Origin: an uncultured Dorea sp.
Lineage (GTDB): Bacteria > Bacillota > Clostridia > Lachnospirales > Lachnospiraceae
Length of the DNA stretch: 64,000 nt
Direction: 5' to 3'
Assembly: GCA_934307335.1 (NCBI GenBank)
Contig: CAKRCL010000003.1
Coordinates: 1 to 64,000, forward strand
This document shows positions 20,408 through 29,534 of this stretch, piece by piece. The position numbers and the translations under genes were made by a program. The notes beneath the pieces were generated by a model. The model was not told where the DNA came from. It saw only the letters and a list, made by a program, of their open reading frames with translations, and searched no databases. Every line of letters begins with the position of its first letter. The first letter of the stretch is position 1.

Positions 20408-21360
20408 GATTTTTCCTCCAAAATTTTCTTTTTGATTGATTCAAGCATCACATTCAAAATTTTCTCTTCATCATAATTGTAATCTTTTTTGTTGATCCAG
20501 GTAACATGACCTTCACGTTTGAACCAGGTAATCTGTCGTTTTGCAAAATGTCTGGTATCACGTTTGATTTTATAGACAGCTTCTGAAAGAGTACACTCTC
20601 CGTCCAGATATTCCAGAATTTCTTTGTAGCCAAGTCCTTGCATGGAAACCATATTCCGATTGTATCCTCTTTCTTTCAAAGCCTGGACTTCTTTTACAAG
20701 TCCTTCTTCGATCATCTGATCTACACGCATATCGATTCGCTTGTAGAGATTCTCACGATCATCATTTAATACAAAATACACAAACTGATATGGTGATTCT
20801 TTTTGCCGTTCTTGTTCATTATGTTCAGAAATTTTTGTTCCGGTCTTTTTATAAAATTCCAGTGCACGGATGACACGCTTGATATTATTTGCATGAATGG
20901 CATCGGCTGATTCCGGATCCACCTCACGCAGGCGTTCATGCAAAGCTTCGGCGCCATACCCTTTTGCAAATGTTTCTAATTCTGCACGAAAGGAAGTATC
21001 ATTGTCGTTATCCGTGAAATCAATATCGTTTAGAAGAGCCTGGATGTAAAATCCGGTTCCACCAACAACAATCGGTATATGGCCGGACGCATAAATCTTC
21101 GTCATGGCCTCTTTTGCCATTTGCTGAAAACGTACTACATGAAATTCATCAGCAGGATCTAATTCATCTATCAGATAATGGGGAACTCCCTGCATTTCTT
21201 CCGGACGGATTTTTGCGGAGCCGATATCCATATATTTGTATATTTGCATAGAATCAGCAGAGATAATCTCTCCACCGATTGCCTTTGCAAGTCCGATAGA
21301 TGCTTTTGTTTTTCCGACTGCCGTCGGGCCTGTAAGAATAATCAAAGGTTTCTTTTTCAT
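20401..21360 (-). CDS. miaA: tRNA dimethylallyltransferase
   Basis: Adds a dimethylallyl group to A37 of tRNAs reading UNN codons, making i6A (319 residues). The P-loop GPTAVGKT is at residues 11-18, followed by SADSMQIYKYMDIGSAK and GGTGFYIQALL, all family hallmarks; the C-terminal TRHFAKRQITWFKR is also typical. It follows mutL; MiaB, which finishes the ms2i6A modification, is encoded 5 kb upstream in the same cluster. No hfq follows miaA here, unlike many other genomes. Confidence 0.96.
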   Translation of the reverse strand: MKKKPLIILTGPTAVGKTKASIGLAKAIGGEIISADSMQIYKYMDIGSAKIRPEEMQGVPHYLIDELDPADEFHVVRFQQMAKEAMTKIYASGHIPIVVGGTGFYIQALLNDIDFTDNDNDTSFRAELETFAKGYGAEALHERLREVDPESADAIHANNIKRVIRALEFYKKTGTKISEHNEQERQKESPYQFVYFVLNDDRENLYKRIDMRVDQMIEEGLVKEVQALKERGYNRNMVSMQGLGYKEILEYLDGECTLSEAVYKIKRDTRHFAKRQITWFKREGHVTWINKKDYNYDEEKILNVMLESIKKKILEEKSC

Positions 21361-21383
21361 GGTTTTTTCATCCTTTAATATGG

Positions 21384-23393
21384 TTATACAATTCTCTTAA
21401 ACTTCTTTTCTAGTTCCCGCTTTGACATAGCAATGATCGTCGGGCGTCCATGAGGACAATGATATGGATTGTCCAGAGAAAGAAGTTCTGTAATTAATGT
21501 ATCTACTTCTGCTGCACTTAGGCGCATATTCCCTTTTACCGCAGCTTTGCAAGACATAGATGCAATCTTCTCATCGATAAGATTAGAAGGCGCATTACGA
21601 TTGAGCTCATCGGACAAATGATCGATCATTTCCATTAACAGTTCTTTTTTTGCAATGCCAAATAAGTTATCTGGAACAGCGCGCACTGCATAAGAATCTT
21701 GTCCAAACTCTTCAATTTCAAACCCGATTCTTGTGAATCGGTCCATGTATGAATTCAGAAGTTCTGCCTCCTGCATAGACAAGTTCAGGATGATTGGCGG
21801 GCTGATGATCTGAGAAGTAAATTCTCTTGTACTCATTCCTTTTAACGTACGTTCATATAAAACACGCTCATGTGCGGCATGTTGGTCGATGATATACAGG
21901 TTGTCGTGAAATTCGACCAGCCAGTAAGTGTCAAAAACTTGTCCGATAATTTTATGTTCGGCTTTTGCCTGTGGCTCTAAAAGCTTTTCCTCAAAAAAGT
22001 TTAATTGTTGAGGTTTTGGTGCAGGTGCATAATTTTGCGTCTCTTCTATGCGATCAGCTTTTGTTACAGGTGCTTCCGAAACTATTTCCGGTTGTTTTGG
22101 TATTTCCGGTTGTTTTGGTATTTCCGGCTGTTTCTGTATTTCTGCATGTTTTGGTGCATTCAGAGATTCATGATAAGAGTATACCCTTTTTTTCATCTCA
22201 TCCATGAAGTACTGAAGCTTGTCATCTTCCTTATTCGCAGGCACGGATTGTGTAGCAGGCTTTTCTATAGGTTTTTCTGTAAGCTTTTCTACAGGCTTTT
22301 CAGCAGATTTTTCTGTCGGTTTTACAGGAGCCGCAGGGCTTACAAGAGTATTAGGAGTTGCCTTGACGGATTTTACATCATCGAGTGTTACTTGCGGTAT
22401 CAATTCTTTTTCATGGAGCCCCTCATCCACTGCAGCGTACAAAGTATTATAAATCTCCTGCTGATTGTTAAAGCGTACATCCATTTTTGTCGGGTGAACA
22501 TTGACATCCACATGTTCAGTGTCCACATCTAAATATAGCACAACAAAAGGGTATTTATGCTGCATTGTAAAATCTTTGTAACCATCTTCGATTGCTTTGG
22601 AAATGATACTGCTTTTGATGTATCTTCCATCTACAAAGTAATTCTCAAAATTGCGATTTCCCCTGGAAATCAGAGGTTTCCCAAGGTAACCGGTAATATG
22701 AATGCCTTTTCTTTCAAAATCGACTTCTATCAGATTAGAAGCAATTTCGCGTCCATATACATGATAGATCACATCTCTCAGGTTTCCGTTTCCGGAAGTA
22801 TGTAATTTCACCTGACCGTTATTGATAAAGCGAAAAGAGACTTCCGGGTGTGATAAGGCAAGTCTTGTTACAAGATCCCCGACATGACTGGCTTCTGTCA
22901 TGGCAGTCTTTAAAAATTTTCGTCTGGCAGGAGTATTATAAAAGAGCTGGCGGATTAAAAATGTTGTACCATCCGGTGCTCCGGCGTCTTCCATAGTCTC
23001 TTCTTTTCCACCTGCAATTTTATAACGCACACCAAATTCAGATTCTTTTGTCTTTGTTAAAAGCTCCACTTGGGACACAGCTGCAATACTGGATAACGCT
23101 TCGCCGCGAAAACCAAGAGAGGAAATATGCGACAGATCTTCTGCACTTCGTATTTTGCTGGTAGAATGGCGCAAAAAAGCAGCCCTTACGTCTTCTTTAT
23201 CAATTCCGATGCCGTTATCTGCAATACGCATAAATGTAATACCGCCTTCTTTGATCTCGACAGTCACAGCAGTTGCACCGGCATCAATAGCATTTTCAGC
23301 AAGTTCTTTTACTACGGACGCCGGACGTTCTATAACTTCACCGGCGGCGATTTTATCAATTGTAATCTGATCTAGTACTTGTATTTTACTCAT
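21384..23393 (-). CDS. mutL: DNA mismatch repair protein MutL
   Basis: 669 residues. N-terminal GHKL ATPase with AGEVIERPASVVKELAENA, DNGIGI and GFRGEALSSI; central transducer domain with the VDVNVHPTK motif; C-terminal dimerisation domain ending CPHGRPT. DQHAAHERVLYE in the C-terminal part is the metal-binding endonuclease motif of Gram-positive MutL, and the S-C-K-A-A stretch is a second metal-site element. The linker (about 340-450) is low-complexity with EKP-type and KQPEIP repeats. It starts 3 bases after mutS. Confidence 0.96.
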   Translation of the reverse strand: MSKIQVLDQITIDKIAAGEVIERPASVVKELAENAIDAGATAVTVEIKEGGITFMRIADNGIGIDKEDVRAAFLRHSTSKIRSAEDLSHISSLGFRGEALSSIAAVSQVELLTKTKESEFGVRYKIAGGKEETMEDAGAPDGTTFLIRQLFYNTPARRKFLKTAMTEASHVGDLVTRLALSHPEVSFRFINNGQVKLHTSGNGNLRDVIYHVYGREIASNLIEVDFERKGIHITGYLGKPLISRGNRNFENYFVDGRYIKSSIISKAIEDGYKDFTMQHKYPFVVLYLDVDTEHVDVNVHPTKMDVRFNNQQEIYNTLYAAVDEGLHEKELIPQVTLDDVKSVKATPNTLVSPAAPVKPTEKSAEKPVEKLTEKPIEKPATQSVPANKEDDKLQYFMDEMKKRVYSYHESLNAPKHAEIQKQPEIPKQPEIPKQPEIVSEAPVTKADRIEETQNYAPAPKPQQLNFFEEKLLEPQAKAEHKIIGQVFDTYWLVEFHDNLYIIDQHAAHERVLYERTLKGMSTREFTSQIISPPIILNLSMQEAELLNSYMDRFTRIGFEIEEFGQDSYAVRAVPDNLFGIAKKELLMEMIDHLSDELNRNAPSNLIDEKIASMSCKAAVKGNMRLSAAEVDTLITELLSLDNPYHCPHGRPTIIAMSKRELEKKFKRIV
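22084..22155. repeat. 18-base tandem repeat inside the mutL linker
   Basis: Three near-identical 18-base units (plus strand ATTTCCGGTTGTTTTGGT, the third with two changes) and a diverged fourth encode repeated KQPEIP. The unit length is a multiple of three, so copy-number change alters linker length but not frame. Confidence 0.8.
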
Positions 23394-23396
23394 GGA

Positions 23397-26042
23397 TTAC
23401 CACCTGTTTTTCAATTTGTTCTGAAGCTGATAAAGGGTATTCAGTGCCTCGATCGGTGTCAGATTTCCAAGGTCTAATTCTTTTAATTCTTTTAATACAT
23501 CATCATCTTTGACAGTGTCAAAGAGCGACATCTGTGCAAGGTCTACATCATCATACTTTTTTGCTTTCGGCTTGCAAGTATGCCCTTGGACCGCAATATC
23601 TTTGATGCGGCTCGTGATATCTGTATGTACCAGTTCTTCTACAATTTCTTTCGCACGGTCTGTCACAGATTCCGGAACGCCTGCAAGCTTTGCAACTTGA
23701 ATACCATAACTTTTATCAGCGCCGCCTTTGACGATTTTTCTAAGAAAAATAATATCATCGCCTTTTTCTTTTACAGCAATACAGTAGTTATTCACATTAT
23801 CGATTTTTCCTTCGAGTTCAGTCAGTTCATGATAATGCGTTGCAAATAATGTCTTTGCACCAAGTAATTTACTATTACTTATATGTTCGATAACTGCCCA
23901 CGCAATACTTAATCCATCAAATGTACTTGTTCCACGACCAATTTCATCCAAAATCAAAAGACTCTTGCTTGTTGCATTTCTTAAAATATTGGCAACTTCC
24001 GTCATCTCGACCATGAAAGTACTTTGACCGCTTGCGAGGTCGTCGGAAGCACCTACACGAGTAAAGATTCGGTCCACCAGTCCGATATCTGCTTTAGATG
24101 CCGGAACAAAGGAGCCAATCTGAGCCATAAGAACGATAAGGGCAGTCTGTCTCATATACGTTGATTTTCCGGCCATGTTCGGACCGGTGATAATTGCAAT
24201 TCTGTCTTTTTTATCATTCAGATATGTGTCATTCGCGATAAACATATCATTTGGAATCATCTTTTCCACAACCGGGTGGCGGCCGTCTTTAATATCAATG
24301 ACACCTTTTTCATTTATTTTCGGTCGTACATAATTATTTTGCTCAGCGACAAGTGCAAGAGAAGCAAGCGTATCAATCTGGGCTATGATTTTGGCAGTAT
24401 TCTGTACACGGACAACATCTTTTGCTACTTGATTTCTTATATCACTATAAAGCTCATATTCGAGTGAATAGAGTTTATCTTCGGCTCCGAGTATAGTATC
24501 TTCCAGTTCTTTTAATTCCGGAATAATATATCGCTCAGCATTTGCAAGTGTCTGCTTTCTTGTATAATAATCCGGAACAAGATTTTTGAAAGAATTTGTT
24601 ACTTCCAGATAGTACCCAAATACTTTGTTATATTTGATCTTCAGATTCTTGATGCCGGTCTTTTCACGCTCATCACTTTCCAGTTTTGCGAGCCAGTCTT
24701 TTCCATCGGATTTCGCATGGCGAAGTTTATCGACTTCGTCATTATAACCATCGCGGATAATACCGCCCTCTTTCATAGCAAGCGGAGGATCTTCTTTGAT
24801 TGCATCTTTTACAAGTGTACATAGATCTTCCAGAGTATCAAGTTCCTCATAGAGTTCTTTTAAAAGCGGACTGTTCATCTCGCTTAAAATATATTTCACA
24901 TGCGGAAGCATGGAAAGAGAGCTTTCAAAAGCAATCATATCCCTTGGATTTGCAGACTGATACGTAATTTTACTGACAAGACGTTCCAGATCATAGACAG
25001 GTGCAAGGTACTCGCGAATCTCTTCTCTTGAGATTGCGTGATCTAAAAGCTCTTGTAAAGCGTCCAGCCTTTTTTCGATATCTGTTTTCTGCACGAGTGG
25101 CTGCTCGATATATTTTCGAAGTGTTCTGGCACCCATTGCAGTTTTTGTCTTATCCAATACCCAAAGGAGAGAACCTCTCTTTTGCTTTTCACGCAGTGTC
25201 TCACAAAGCTCGAGATTCCGTCTTGTAGAACTGTCAAGAAGCATATATTTTCCGGCTGCATAAGGAATCAGCCGTGACATATGGGAAAGAGATGTCTTCT
25301 GTGTTTCTTTTAAGTAAATCAAAAGCGCACCGGCAGCAATGATTCCACAGTCATAGTCGGTAAGTCCAAGACCTTTTAAGGAACTGACTTTAAAATGTTC
25401 TTTTAAAGTGTCCTGACAGATTGCATCGTCAAAGTACCAAGGATCAAGAGAATAAATTGTTATTCCGAGACGATTCTTTAAATCATCAATGTCCATTCCA
25501 CTCATAAAAAATGCTTCATTACAGATAAGTTCGGATGGCATAAGTTTATAGATCTCATCAAACAGCTTCTCTTCTGTATCAATCTCTGTAACAAAATAAT
25601 CACCGGTTGTTACATCAGCAACCGATAATCCAAAATGGTCTTCTATATAGACGATACACATAATATAATTATTTTTTGTTTCATCTAACGCCTGCATATC
25701 CAGATTCGTACCAGGTGTAGCAATCCGGACAACTTCACGCTTTACAATTCCCTTTGCAGTTGCAGGGTCTTCCATTTGTTCGCAGATTGCGACTTTGTAT
25801 CCTTTCGATACAAGTCTATTTAAATAACCGTCTACCGCATGAAATGGAACGCCACACATCGGTGCACGTTCTTCTAATCCGCAGTTTTTTCCGGTCAAGG
25901 TAATATCCAGTTCTTTTGACGCAACCAATGCATCGTCAAAGAACATTTCGTAAAAATCACCAAGTCTATAAAATAAAATGCAGTCTTTATATTCTTCTTT
26001 TGTTTTCATATATTGCTGCATCATAGGTGTTAATTCTGCCAC
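23397..26042 (-). CDS. mutS: DNA mismatch repair protein MutS
   Basis: 881 residues. The mismatch-binding phenylalanine motif FYRLGDFYEMFFDDA is at about residues 24-38, then connector, lever and clamp domains, and the ATPase with Walker A GPNMAGKSTYMRQ, ASDDLASGQSTFMVEM and Walker B LLILDEIGRGTSTFDG. The C-terminal helix-turn-helix is present. Start is GTG (GTGGCAGAA) with GAGGAGAG upstream. It heads the mutS-mutL-miaA operon. Confidence 0.97.
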   Translation of the reverse strand: MAELTPMMQQYMKTKEEYKDCILFYRLGDFYEMFFDDALVASKELDITLTGKNCGLEERAPMCGVPFHAVDGYLNRLVSKGYKVAICEQMEDPATAKGIVKREVVRIATPGTNLDMQALDETKNNYIMCIVYIEDHFGLSVADVTTGDYFVTEIDTEEKLFDEIYKLMPSELICNEAFFMSGMDIDDLKNRLGITIYSLDPWYFDDAICQDTLKEHFKVSSLKGLGLTDYDCGIIAAGALLIYLKETQKTSLSHMSRLIPYAAGKYMLLDSSTRRNLELCETLREKQKRGSLLWVLDKTKTAMGARTLRKYIEQPLVQKTDIEKRLDALQELLDHAISREEIREYLAPVYDLERLVSKITYQSANPRDMIAFESSLSMLPHVKYILSEMNSPLLKELYEELDTLEDLCTLVKDAIKEDPPLAMKEGGIIRDGYNDEVDKLRHAKSDGKDWLAKLESDEREKTGIKNLKIKYNKVFGYYLEVTNSFKNLVPDYYTRKQTLANAERYIIPELKELEDTILGAEDKLYSLEYELYSDIRNQVAKDVVRVQNTAKIIAQIDTLASLALVAEQNNYVRPKINEKGVIDIKDGRHPVVEKMIPNDMFIANDTYLNDKKDRIAIITGPNMAGKSTYMRQTALIVLMAQIGSFVPASKADIGLVDRIFTRVGASDDLASGQSTFMVEMTEVANILRNATSKSLLILDEIGRGTSTFDGLSIAWAVIEHISNSKLLGAKTLFATHYHELTELEGKIDNVNNYCIAVKEKGDDIIFLRKIVKGGADKSYGIQVAKLAGVPESVTDRAKEIVEELVHTDITSRIKDIAVQGHTCKPKAKKYDDVDLAQMSLFDTVKDDDVLKELKELDLGNLTPIEALNTLYQLQNKLKNRW

Positions 26043-26174
26043 TTTTTTCTCTCCTCTTTTGTATATTCATCATATGATCTTTGGGCTTTTTCGCCCTGGC
26101 ATCATTTCATTATAACATCTTGACCCTTTTCATGGAAGAATAAATTTGATATAGATTTGTAGTTGAAGTCAAAA

Positions 26175-26624
26175 CTATATCATGTGATGAACAGGCAATG
26201 GTTCCCCGTAAAGTAGGTGAAGTAGATATCCGGAAAGAAATATTCCAATGGCACATAGAAAAGAAAATATAAATGCAAATGGAAGGCAGATTTGTCCGAA
26301 TAATTGAAATGGCATGGAAGAATAATCCCAGACTTTCAAATGATACCATTTATTAACAATAATGCCTGTAACAAATTCCATACTTACAACAAAAATGGTA
26401 CATCGTATCGTTTGTTGTAAAATAGAATCCTGCCACTCGGTAAGCTGCCCTTGCCAGGTAAAAAACTGCATGCAAAGACCGCCAAGGATAAACATACTTT
26501 CGTGAGAATATCCACGGAAAATTATCTCGATCCCATAATAAATACAACCACCAACCGCCCAAAGTACAAGATATTCACTAATTTTTTTTGAAATATAGCT
26601 TGTATTATTTCTACCTTTTTTCAT
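26175..26624 (-). CDS. Small membrane protein of the putative ABC_trans_CmpB type
   Basis: 149 residues with four predicted membrane segments. The N-terminal GGCIYYGIEIIFRGYSHESMFILGG resembles the family called putative ABC-transporter type IV in Firmicutes; no transport role has been shown for it. The ATG follows a terminator directly, and the only ribosome-like bases (GAGGG) lie within the second arm of that hairpin, so its expression is unclear. No partner ATPase is nearby. Confidence 0.7.
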   Translation of the reverse strand: MKKGRNNTSYISKKISEYLVLWAVGGCIYYGIEIIFRGYSHESMFILGGLCMQFFTWQGQLTEWQDSILQQTIRCTIFVVSMEFVTGIIVNKWYHLKVWDYSSMPFQLFGQICLPFAFIFSFLCAIGIFLSGYLLHLLYGEPLPVHHMI

Positions 26625-26626
26625 GT

Positions 26627-26673
26627 AAAAACGCCCTCACTATCTGTTCTTTTCAAATAGTGTGAGCGTTTTT
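26627..26673 (-). terminator. Terminator after miaB
   Basis: On the minus strand AAAACGCTCACACTATT pairs with AATAGTG-type bases and GGGCGTTTT across an AAAGAACAG-like loop, and T5 follows. It starts 9 bases after the miaB stop and ends just before the next ATG. Confidence 0.8.
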
Positions 26674-26681
26674 GATATGAT

Positions 26682-28124
26682 TTATGATACCTGTTCCCCG
26701 ATATAATAAAATCCTTTACACTGATTAAGTTTTACATTTACATAGGATCCGATCATGGATGCATCTCCTGGGAAATGTACAAGAATGTTGTTGCTTAATC
26801 GTCCGGTTACCATGGTACTATCATGGTCGCTGACAGATTCTACAAGTACTTCCTGAACAGTACCTTCATGTACTGCACATACTTCAGCAGCAATTGTCTG
26901 AACTTCTTTTAGCAGTCGGTCAAAACGGTCTTTGACAACATCTTCAGGTACCTGATCTTCCATTGTGGCAGCAGGTGTTCCGGTTCTTTTAGAATAAATA
27001 AAGGTAAATGCACTGTCATAACGTACTTTTCTTACTACGTCTAAAGTTTCCTGAAAATCTTCTTCGGTCTCCCCCGGAAAACCAACTATGATATCTGTAG
27101 TAAGAGAAATGTCGGGAACTGCTGCACGAATCTTATCAACCAGTTCCAGATATTGTTCTTTTGTATAACGGCGATTCATCTTTTTCAAAATCCGACTGCT
27201 TCCAGACTGTACCGGAAGGTGAAGATGTTTGCAGATTTTTTTGCTTTTTCCCATAACTTCGATTAATTCATCCGAAAGATCTTTTGGATGAGAAGTCATA
27301 AAGCGGATTCTGTGAAGGCCTTCGATTTGTTCAATTTTTTGTAGTAGTCCTGCAAAGGACAACGGTTCATCTAGATTCTTTCCGTAAGAATTGACATTCT
27401 GTCCGAGTAGCATTACTTCTGTGACGCCATCTGCTACAAGACGTTCGATCTCACGGATGATAGCTTCTGGTTTACGACTTCTCTCTCGGCCTCTGACATA
27501 TGGTACAATGCAATAACTGCAGAAGTTATTACATCCGAACATAATATTCACTCCTGATTTAAAGGAGTATTTTCTGTCAATCGGAAGATCTTCCACAATC
27601 TTATCTGTATCCTGCCAGATGTCAATAATCATTCGCTTATTTTCATAGCAGGCTGTAATAAGCTCAGCAAATTTATAAATGTTATGTGTTCCAAATATCA
27701 GATCTACGAATCGGTAACTTGTACGGAGCTTTTCTACAACCTCCGGTTCCTGCATCATACAGCCACAGAGCGCAATTTTCATATGCGGATTGTTCTTTTT
27801 ATGTGATTTAAGCTGTCCGAGGCGTCCGTATACTCTCGTATTCGCATTTTCACGGACTGTACAGGTGTTGAAAATCACAAAATCGGCTTCGGCTTCCGGA
27901 GCTTCTTTATAGCCGATTTCAAGCAAAATACCGCTCAGCTTTTCGGAGTCGCGAGCATTCATCTGACAGCCGAATGTGACGGTTGCGAAGGTCAAAGGTC
28001 TTCCTGCTTCTTCAGATTCTCTTCTGACATATTCTTTCGCTTTTTCTATGTAATAATATTGTCTTTCCGGTTCCTGTACCGGTGCCGGATCAGACAAATT
28101 GATTTCTGGTTTTATCGTACTCAT
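26682..28124 (-). CDS. miaB: tRNA-2-methylthio-N6-dimethylallyladenosine synthase
   Basis: Radical-SAM methylthiotransferase that converts i6A37 to ms2i6A37 (480 residues). The N-terminal UPF0004 domain has the auxiliary-cluster cysteines in FGCQMNARDSE, NTCTVRENA and LCGCMMQEP; the radical-SAM C-x3-C-x2-C is CNNFCSYC; a C-terminal TRAM domain ends the protein. The start is the ATG of MSTIKPE, with AAAGGA 7 bases upstream; the TTG six bases earlier is less likely. It overlaps the 3' end of a DUF4250 gene by 35 bases. Confidence 0.95.
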   Translation of the reverse strand: MSTIKPEINLSDPAPVQEPERQYYYIEKAKEYVRRESEEAGRPLTFATVTFGCQMNARDSEKLSGILLEIGYKEAPEAEADFVIFNTCTVRENANTRVYGRLGQLKSHKKNNPHMKIALCGCMMQEPEVVEKLRTSYRFVDLIFGTHNIYKFAELITACYENKRMIIDIWQDTDKIVEDLPIDRKYSFKSGVNIMFGCNNFCSYCIVPYVRGRERSRKPEAIIREIERLVADGVTEVMLLGQNVNSYGKNLDEPLSFAGLLQKIEQIEGLHRIRFMTSHPKDLSDELIEVMGKSKKICKHLHLPVQSGSSRILKKMNRRYTKEQYLELVDKIRAAVPDISLTTDIIVGFPGETEEDFQETLDVVRKVRYDSAFTFIYSKRTGTPAATMEDQVPEDVVKDRFDRLLKEVQTIAAEVCAVHEGTVQEVLVESVSDHDSTMVTGRLSNNILVHFPGDASMIGSYVNVKLNQCKGFYYIGEQVS

Positions 28125-28266
28125 AATCAATTCCTTTCAATATATCTGTAATAGAAGTTTTCCGGATATCCCGGTCTTCACACAGAGCGTCCAAAGACGA
28201 ATATTTATCTCGAAGTTCTGTATTGATCACACTAAGAAGCATGACCGGATCATTGGGTAATTTCAT
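28090..28266 (-). CDS. DUF4250 small protein (58 residues)
   Basis: Short gene easily missed. It begins MKLPNDPVMLLSVINTELR and continues with a YSSLDALCED segment, ending IDYEYDKTRNQFV, which matches the small DUF4250 family of Clostridia. The N-terminal half looks like a helical DNA- or protein-binding segment; function is unknown. A GAAGGA sequence at the end of the preceding cyclo-ligase gene lies 11 bases before its ATG, and its 3' end overlaps miaB by 35 bases in another frame, so it is co-transcribed with both. Confidence 0.82.
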   Translation of the reverse strand: MKLPNDPVMLLSVINTELRDKYSSLDALCEDRDIRKTSITDILKGIDYEYDKTRNQFV

Positions 28267-28274
28267 GAATGCAT

Positions 28275-28829
28275 CTATCCTTCCTGATAAATCTTAGTTT
28301 CTGTTACAAGAATCTGAGGCTTGATATCCAGCTCTTCTGATGGAACTTCATACAATACTTGCATATCAAAAGCAAGTGCAATTGTATGAAGATGCGGATG
28401 TGCCTCCAGATATCGATCATAATAGCCGCCACCGTAGCCAACTCGGTTACGTTTCGCATCGAATGCAACTCCCGGCATGATCATAAGACCGTCTTCTGCA
28501 ATAGCGGGAATTCCTTCTTCCGGTTCTAAAATTCCATAAGAGCCTGGCTTTAACTGATCAAAGGAGGTAATCTCATAGAAATCCATTGTTTCTGCATGTA
28601 CGCGCGGAACCCATACAGACTTGCCAAGTTTCCAGGCTTCCTGGATCAAAGGTCTTGTACCTACTTCACCACCAAAATCAATATAACAATATATATCGGT
28701 AGCTTCCCGGAAAATATCAAGTTCTGAAGTAACACGGCAGATTTCATCCGTTGCAGATTGCCACAGAATCGGATCCAGTTCTTTTCGCTGTTTGCGGATA
28801 AAATGTCTAATTTCCTTTTTTTCTTCCAT
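28275..28829 (-). CDS. 5-formyltetrahydrofolate cyclo-ligase
   Basis: ATP-dependent enzyme converting 5-formyl-THF to 5,10-methenyl-THF (184 residues, usual size). Signatures: N-terminal KKEIRHFIRKQRKEL for ATP, mid-protein GTRPLIQEAWKLGKSVWVPRV, and the C-terminal MPGVAFDAKRNRVGYGGGYYDRYL nucleotide/metal site. Start is the ATG of MEEKKEI with AGGTG upstream; the GTG three codons earlier is less likely. It overlaps the DUF896 gene by 23 bases. Confidence 0.93.
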   Translation of the reverse strand: MEEKKEIRHFIRKQRKELDPILWQSATDEICRVTSELDIFREATDIYCYIDFGGEVGTRPLIQEAWKLGKSVWVPRVHAETMDFYEITSFDQLKPGSYGILEPEEGIPAIAEDGLMIMPGVAFDAKRNRVGYGGGYYDRYLEAHPHLHTIALAFDMQVLYEVPSEELDIKPQILVTETKIYQEG

Positions 28830-29028
28830 ATTTTTCACCTAGATTTGTAATGCTTCCGTCTGCTTCTTGAACAGAAATGTTATCAAGTTGTCCACGAAGA
28901 TTTCTACGGACACTGTCAATATATTCTTTTCTTAAAATCAGTTGTTCTTTTAATTCTTCATCACTTAATCCTACTTCTTTGGATTTGTGGTACAGCTCAT
29001 TAATACGAGCAATTTTACTTTCATCCAT
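28807..29028 (-). CDS. DUF896 (UPF0291) protein
   Basis: 73-residue cytosolic helical protein resembling Bacillus YnzC/YneP-type proteins. The hallmark IARINELYHKSKEVGLSDEE is at residues 6-25, followed by RKEYIDSVRRNLRGQLDNI. The biological role is unknown. AGGAACGACAACAC lies before the ATG. It overlaps the next gene (cyclo-ligase), pointing to coupling. Confidence 0.9.
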   Translation of the reverse strand: MDESKIARINELYHKSKEVGLSDEELKEQLILRKEYIDSVRRNLRGQLDNISVQEADGSITNLGEKYGRKKGN

Positions 29029-29109
29029 GTGTTGTCGTTCCTTTCTAAATACAATGAATGCATCATCTATTTATCTTACACTATCCAGAACAAGAAGTCT
29101 ACAAAAAAA

Positions 29110-29481
29110 TCAGCTTGAGTAATTTTCAAGGAAACCGTAAAGTTCTTCCGTATTTTTTATATATTTTCCATTTCGTATTTCCTGTCTTAGAGACTTCGGA
29201 AGATCATCGTAATGAATATCTGTATATTCATAAGCAGTTGTTCGATCACCAAGATAGACTACAATATATCCATTTACTTCCATAAGGTAAAAGCATTCAT
29301 TTTTCTTTGTTGTGCTGTCAGTCTCGATGGCAGGCTGCTTTGTTTTTAACTGCTGTTCTTCGGAACGAATATTTTCTGCTCGCTCTTTTGCTTTTTGATA
29401 ACTAAACTGATATGCAAACGTCATTGCAATAATTGCAATCGTACAACAAGTTAAAAAGCCAATACTGTACTTATTTTTCAT
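29110..29481 (-). CDS. BofC C-terminal-domain-like membrane-anchored protein
   Basis: 123 residues with one N-terminal transmembrane helix (about 7-25), a charged linker, and a C-terminal domain with CFYLMEVNGYIVVYLGD and LYGFLENYSS that resembles the C-terminal domain of the sporulation checkpoint protein BofC. Bacillus BofC restrains sigma-K processing in the forespore; whether this protein does is unknown. It lies next to the spoVB-like gene, which fits a sporulation role. Its ribosome site and ATG lie in the loop of a long inverted repeat. Confidence 0.68.
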   Translation of the reverse strand: MKNKYSIGFLTCCTIAIIAMTFAYQFSYQKAKERAENIRSEEQQLKTKQPAIETDSTTKKNECFYLMEVNGYIVVYLGDRTTAYEYTDIHYDDLPKSLRQEIRNGKYIKNTEELYGFLENYSS

Positions 29482-29513
29482 GGAAATGTCTCCTTTTTAA
29501 GCACAGTATTGGC
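29458..29513 (-). repeat. 16-base inverted repeat enclosing the RBS and start codon of the bofC-like gene
   Basis: On the minus strand GCCAATACTGTGCTTA (29498-29513) pairs with TAAGTACAGTATTGGC (29458-29473), one mismatch, around a 24-base loop that holds AAAAAGGAGA and the ATG. The second arm is codons 3-8 and is followed by TTTTT, so the structure could also terminate transcription from the spoVB-like gene. Confidence 0.75.
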
Positions 29514-29534
29514 AGCAATCATATCTTTCATACG

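Noticed and set aside
22005-22532. 175-codon open frame on the plus strand
   Set aside because: It is antisense to the mutL linker, rich in Phe, Tyr and Cys as expected from reading lysine/glutamate/proline repeats backwards, and has no ribosome site.
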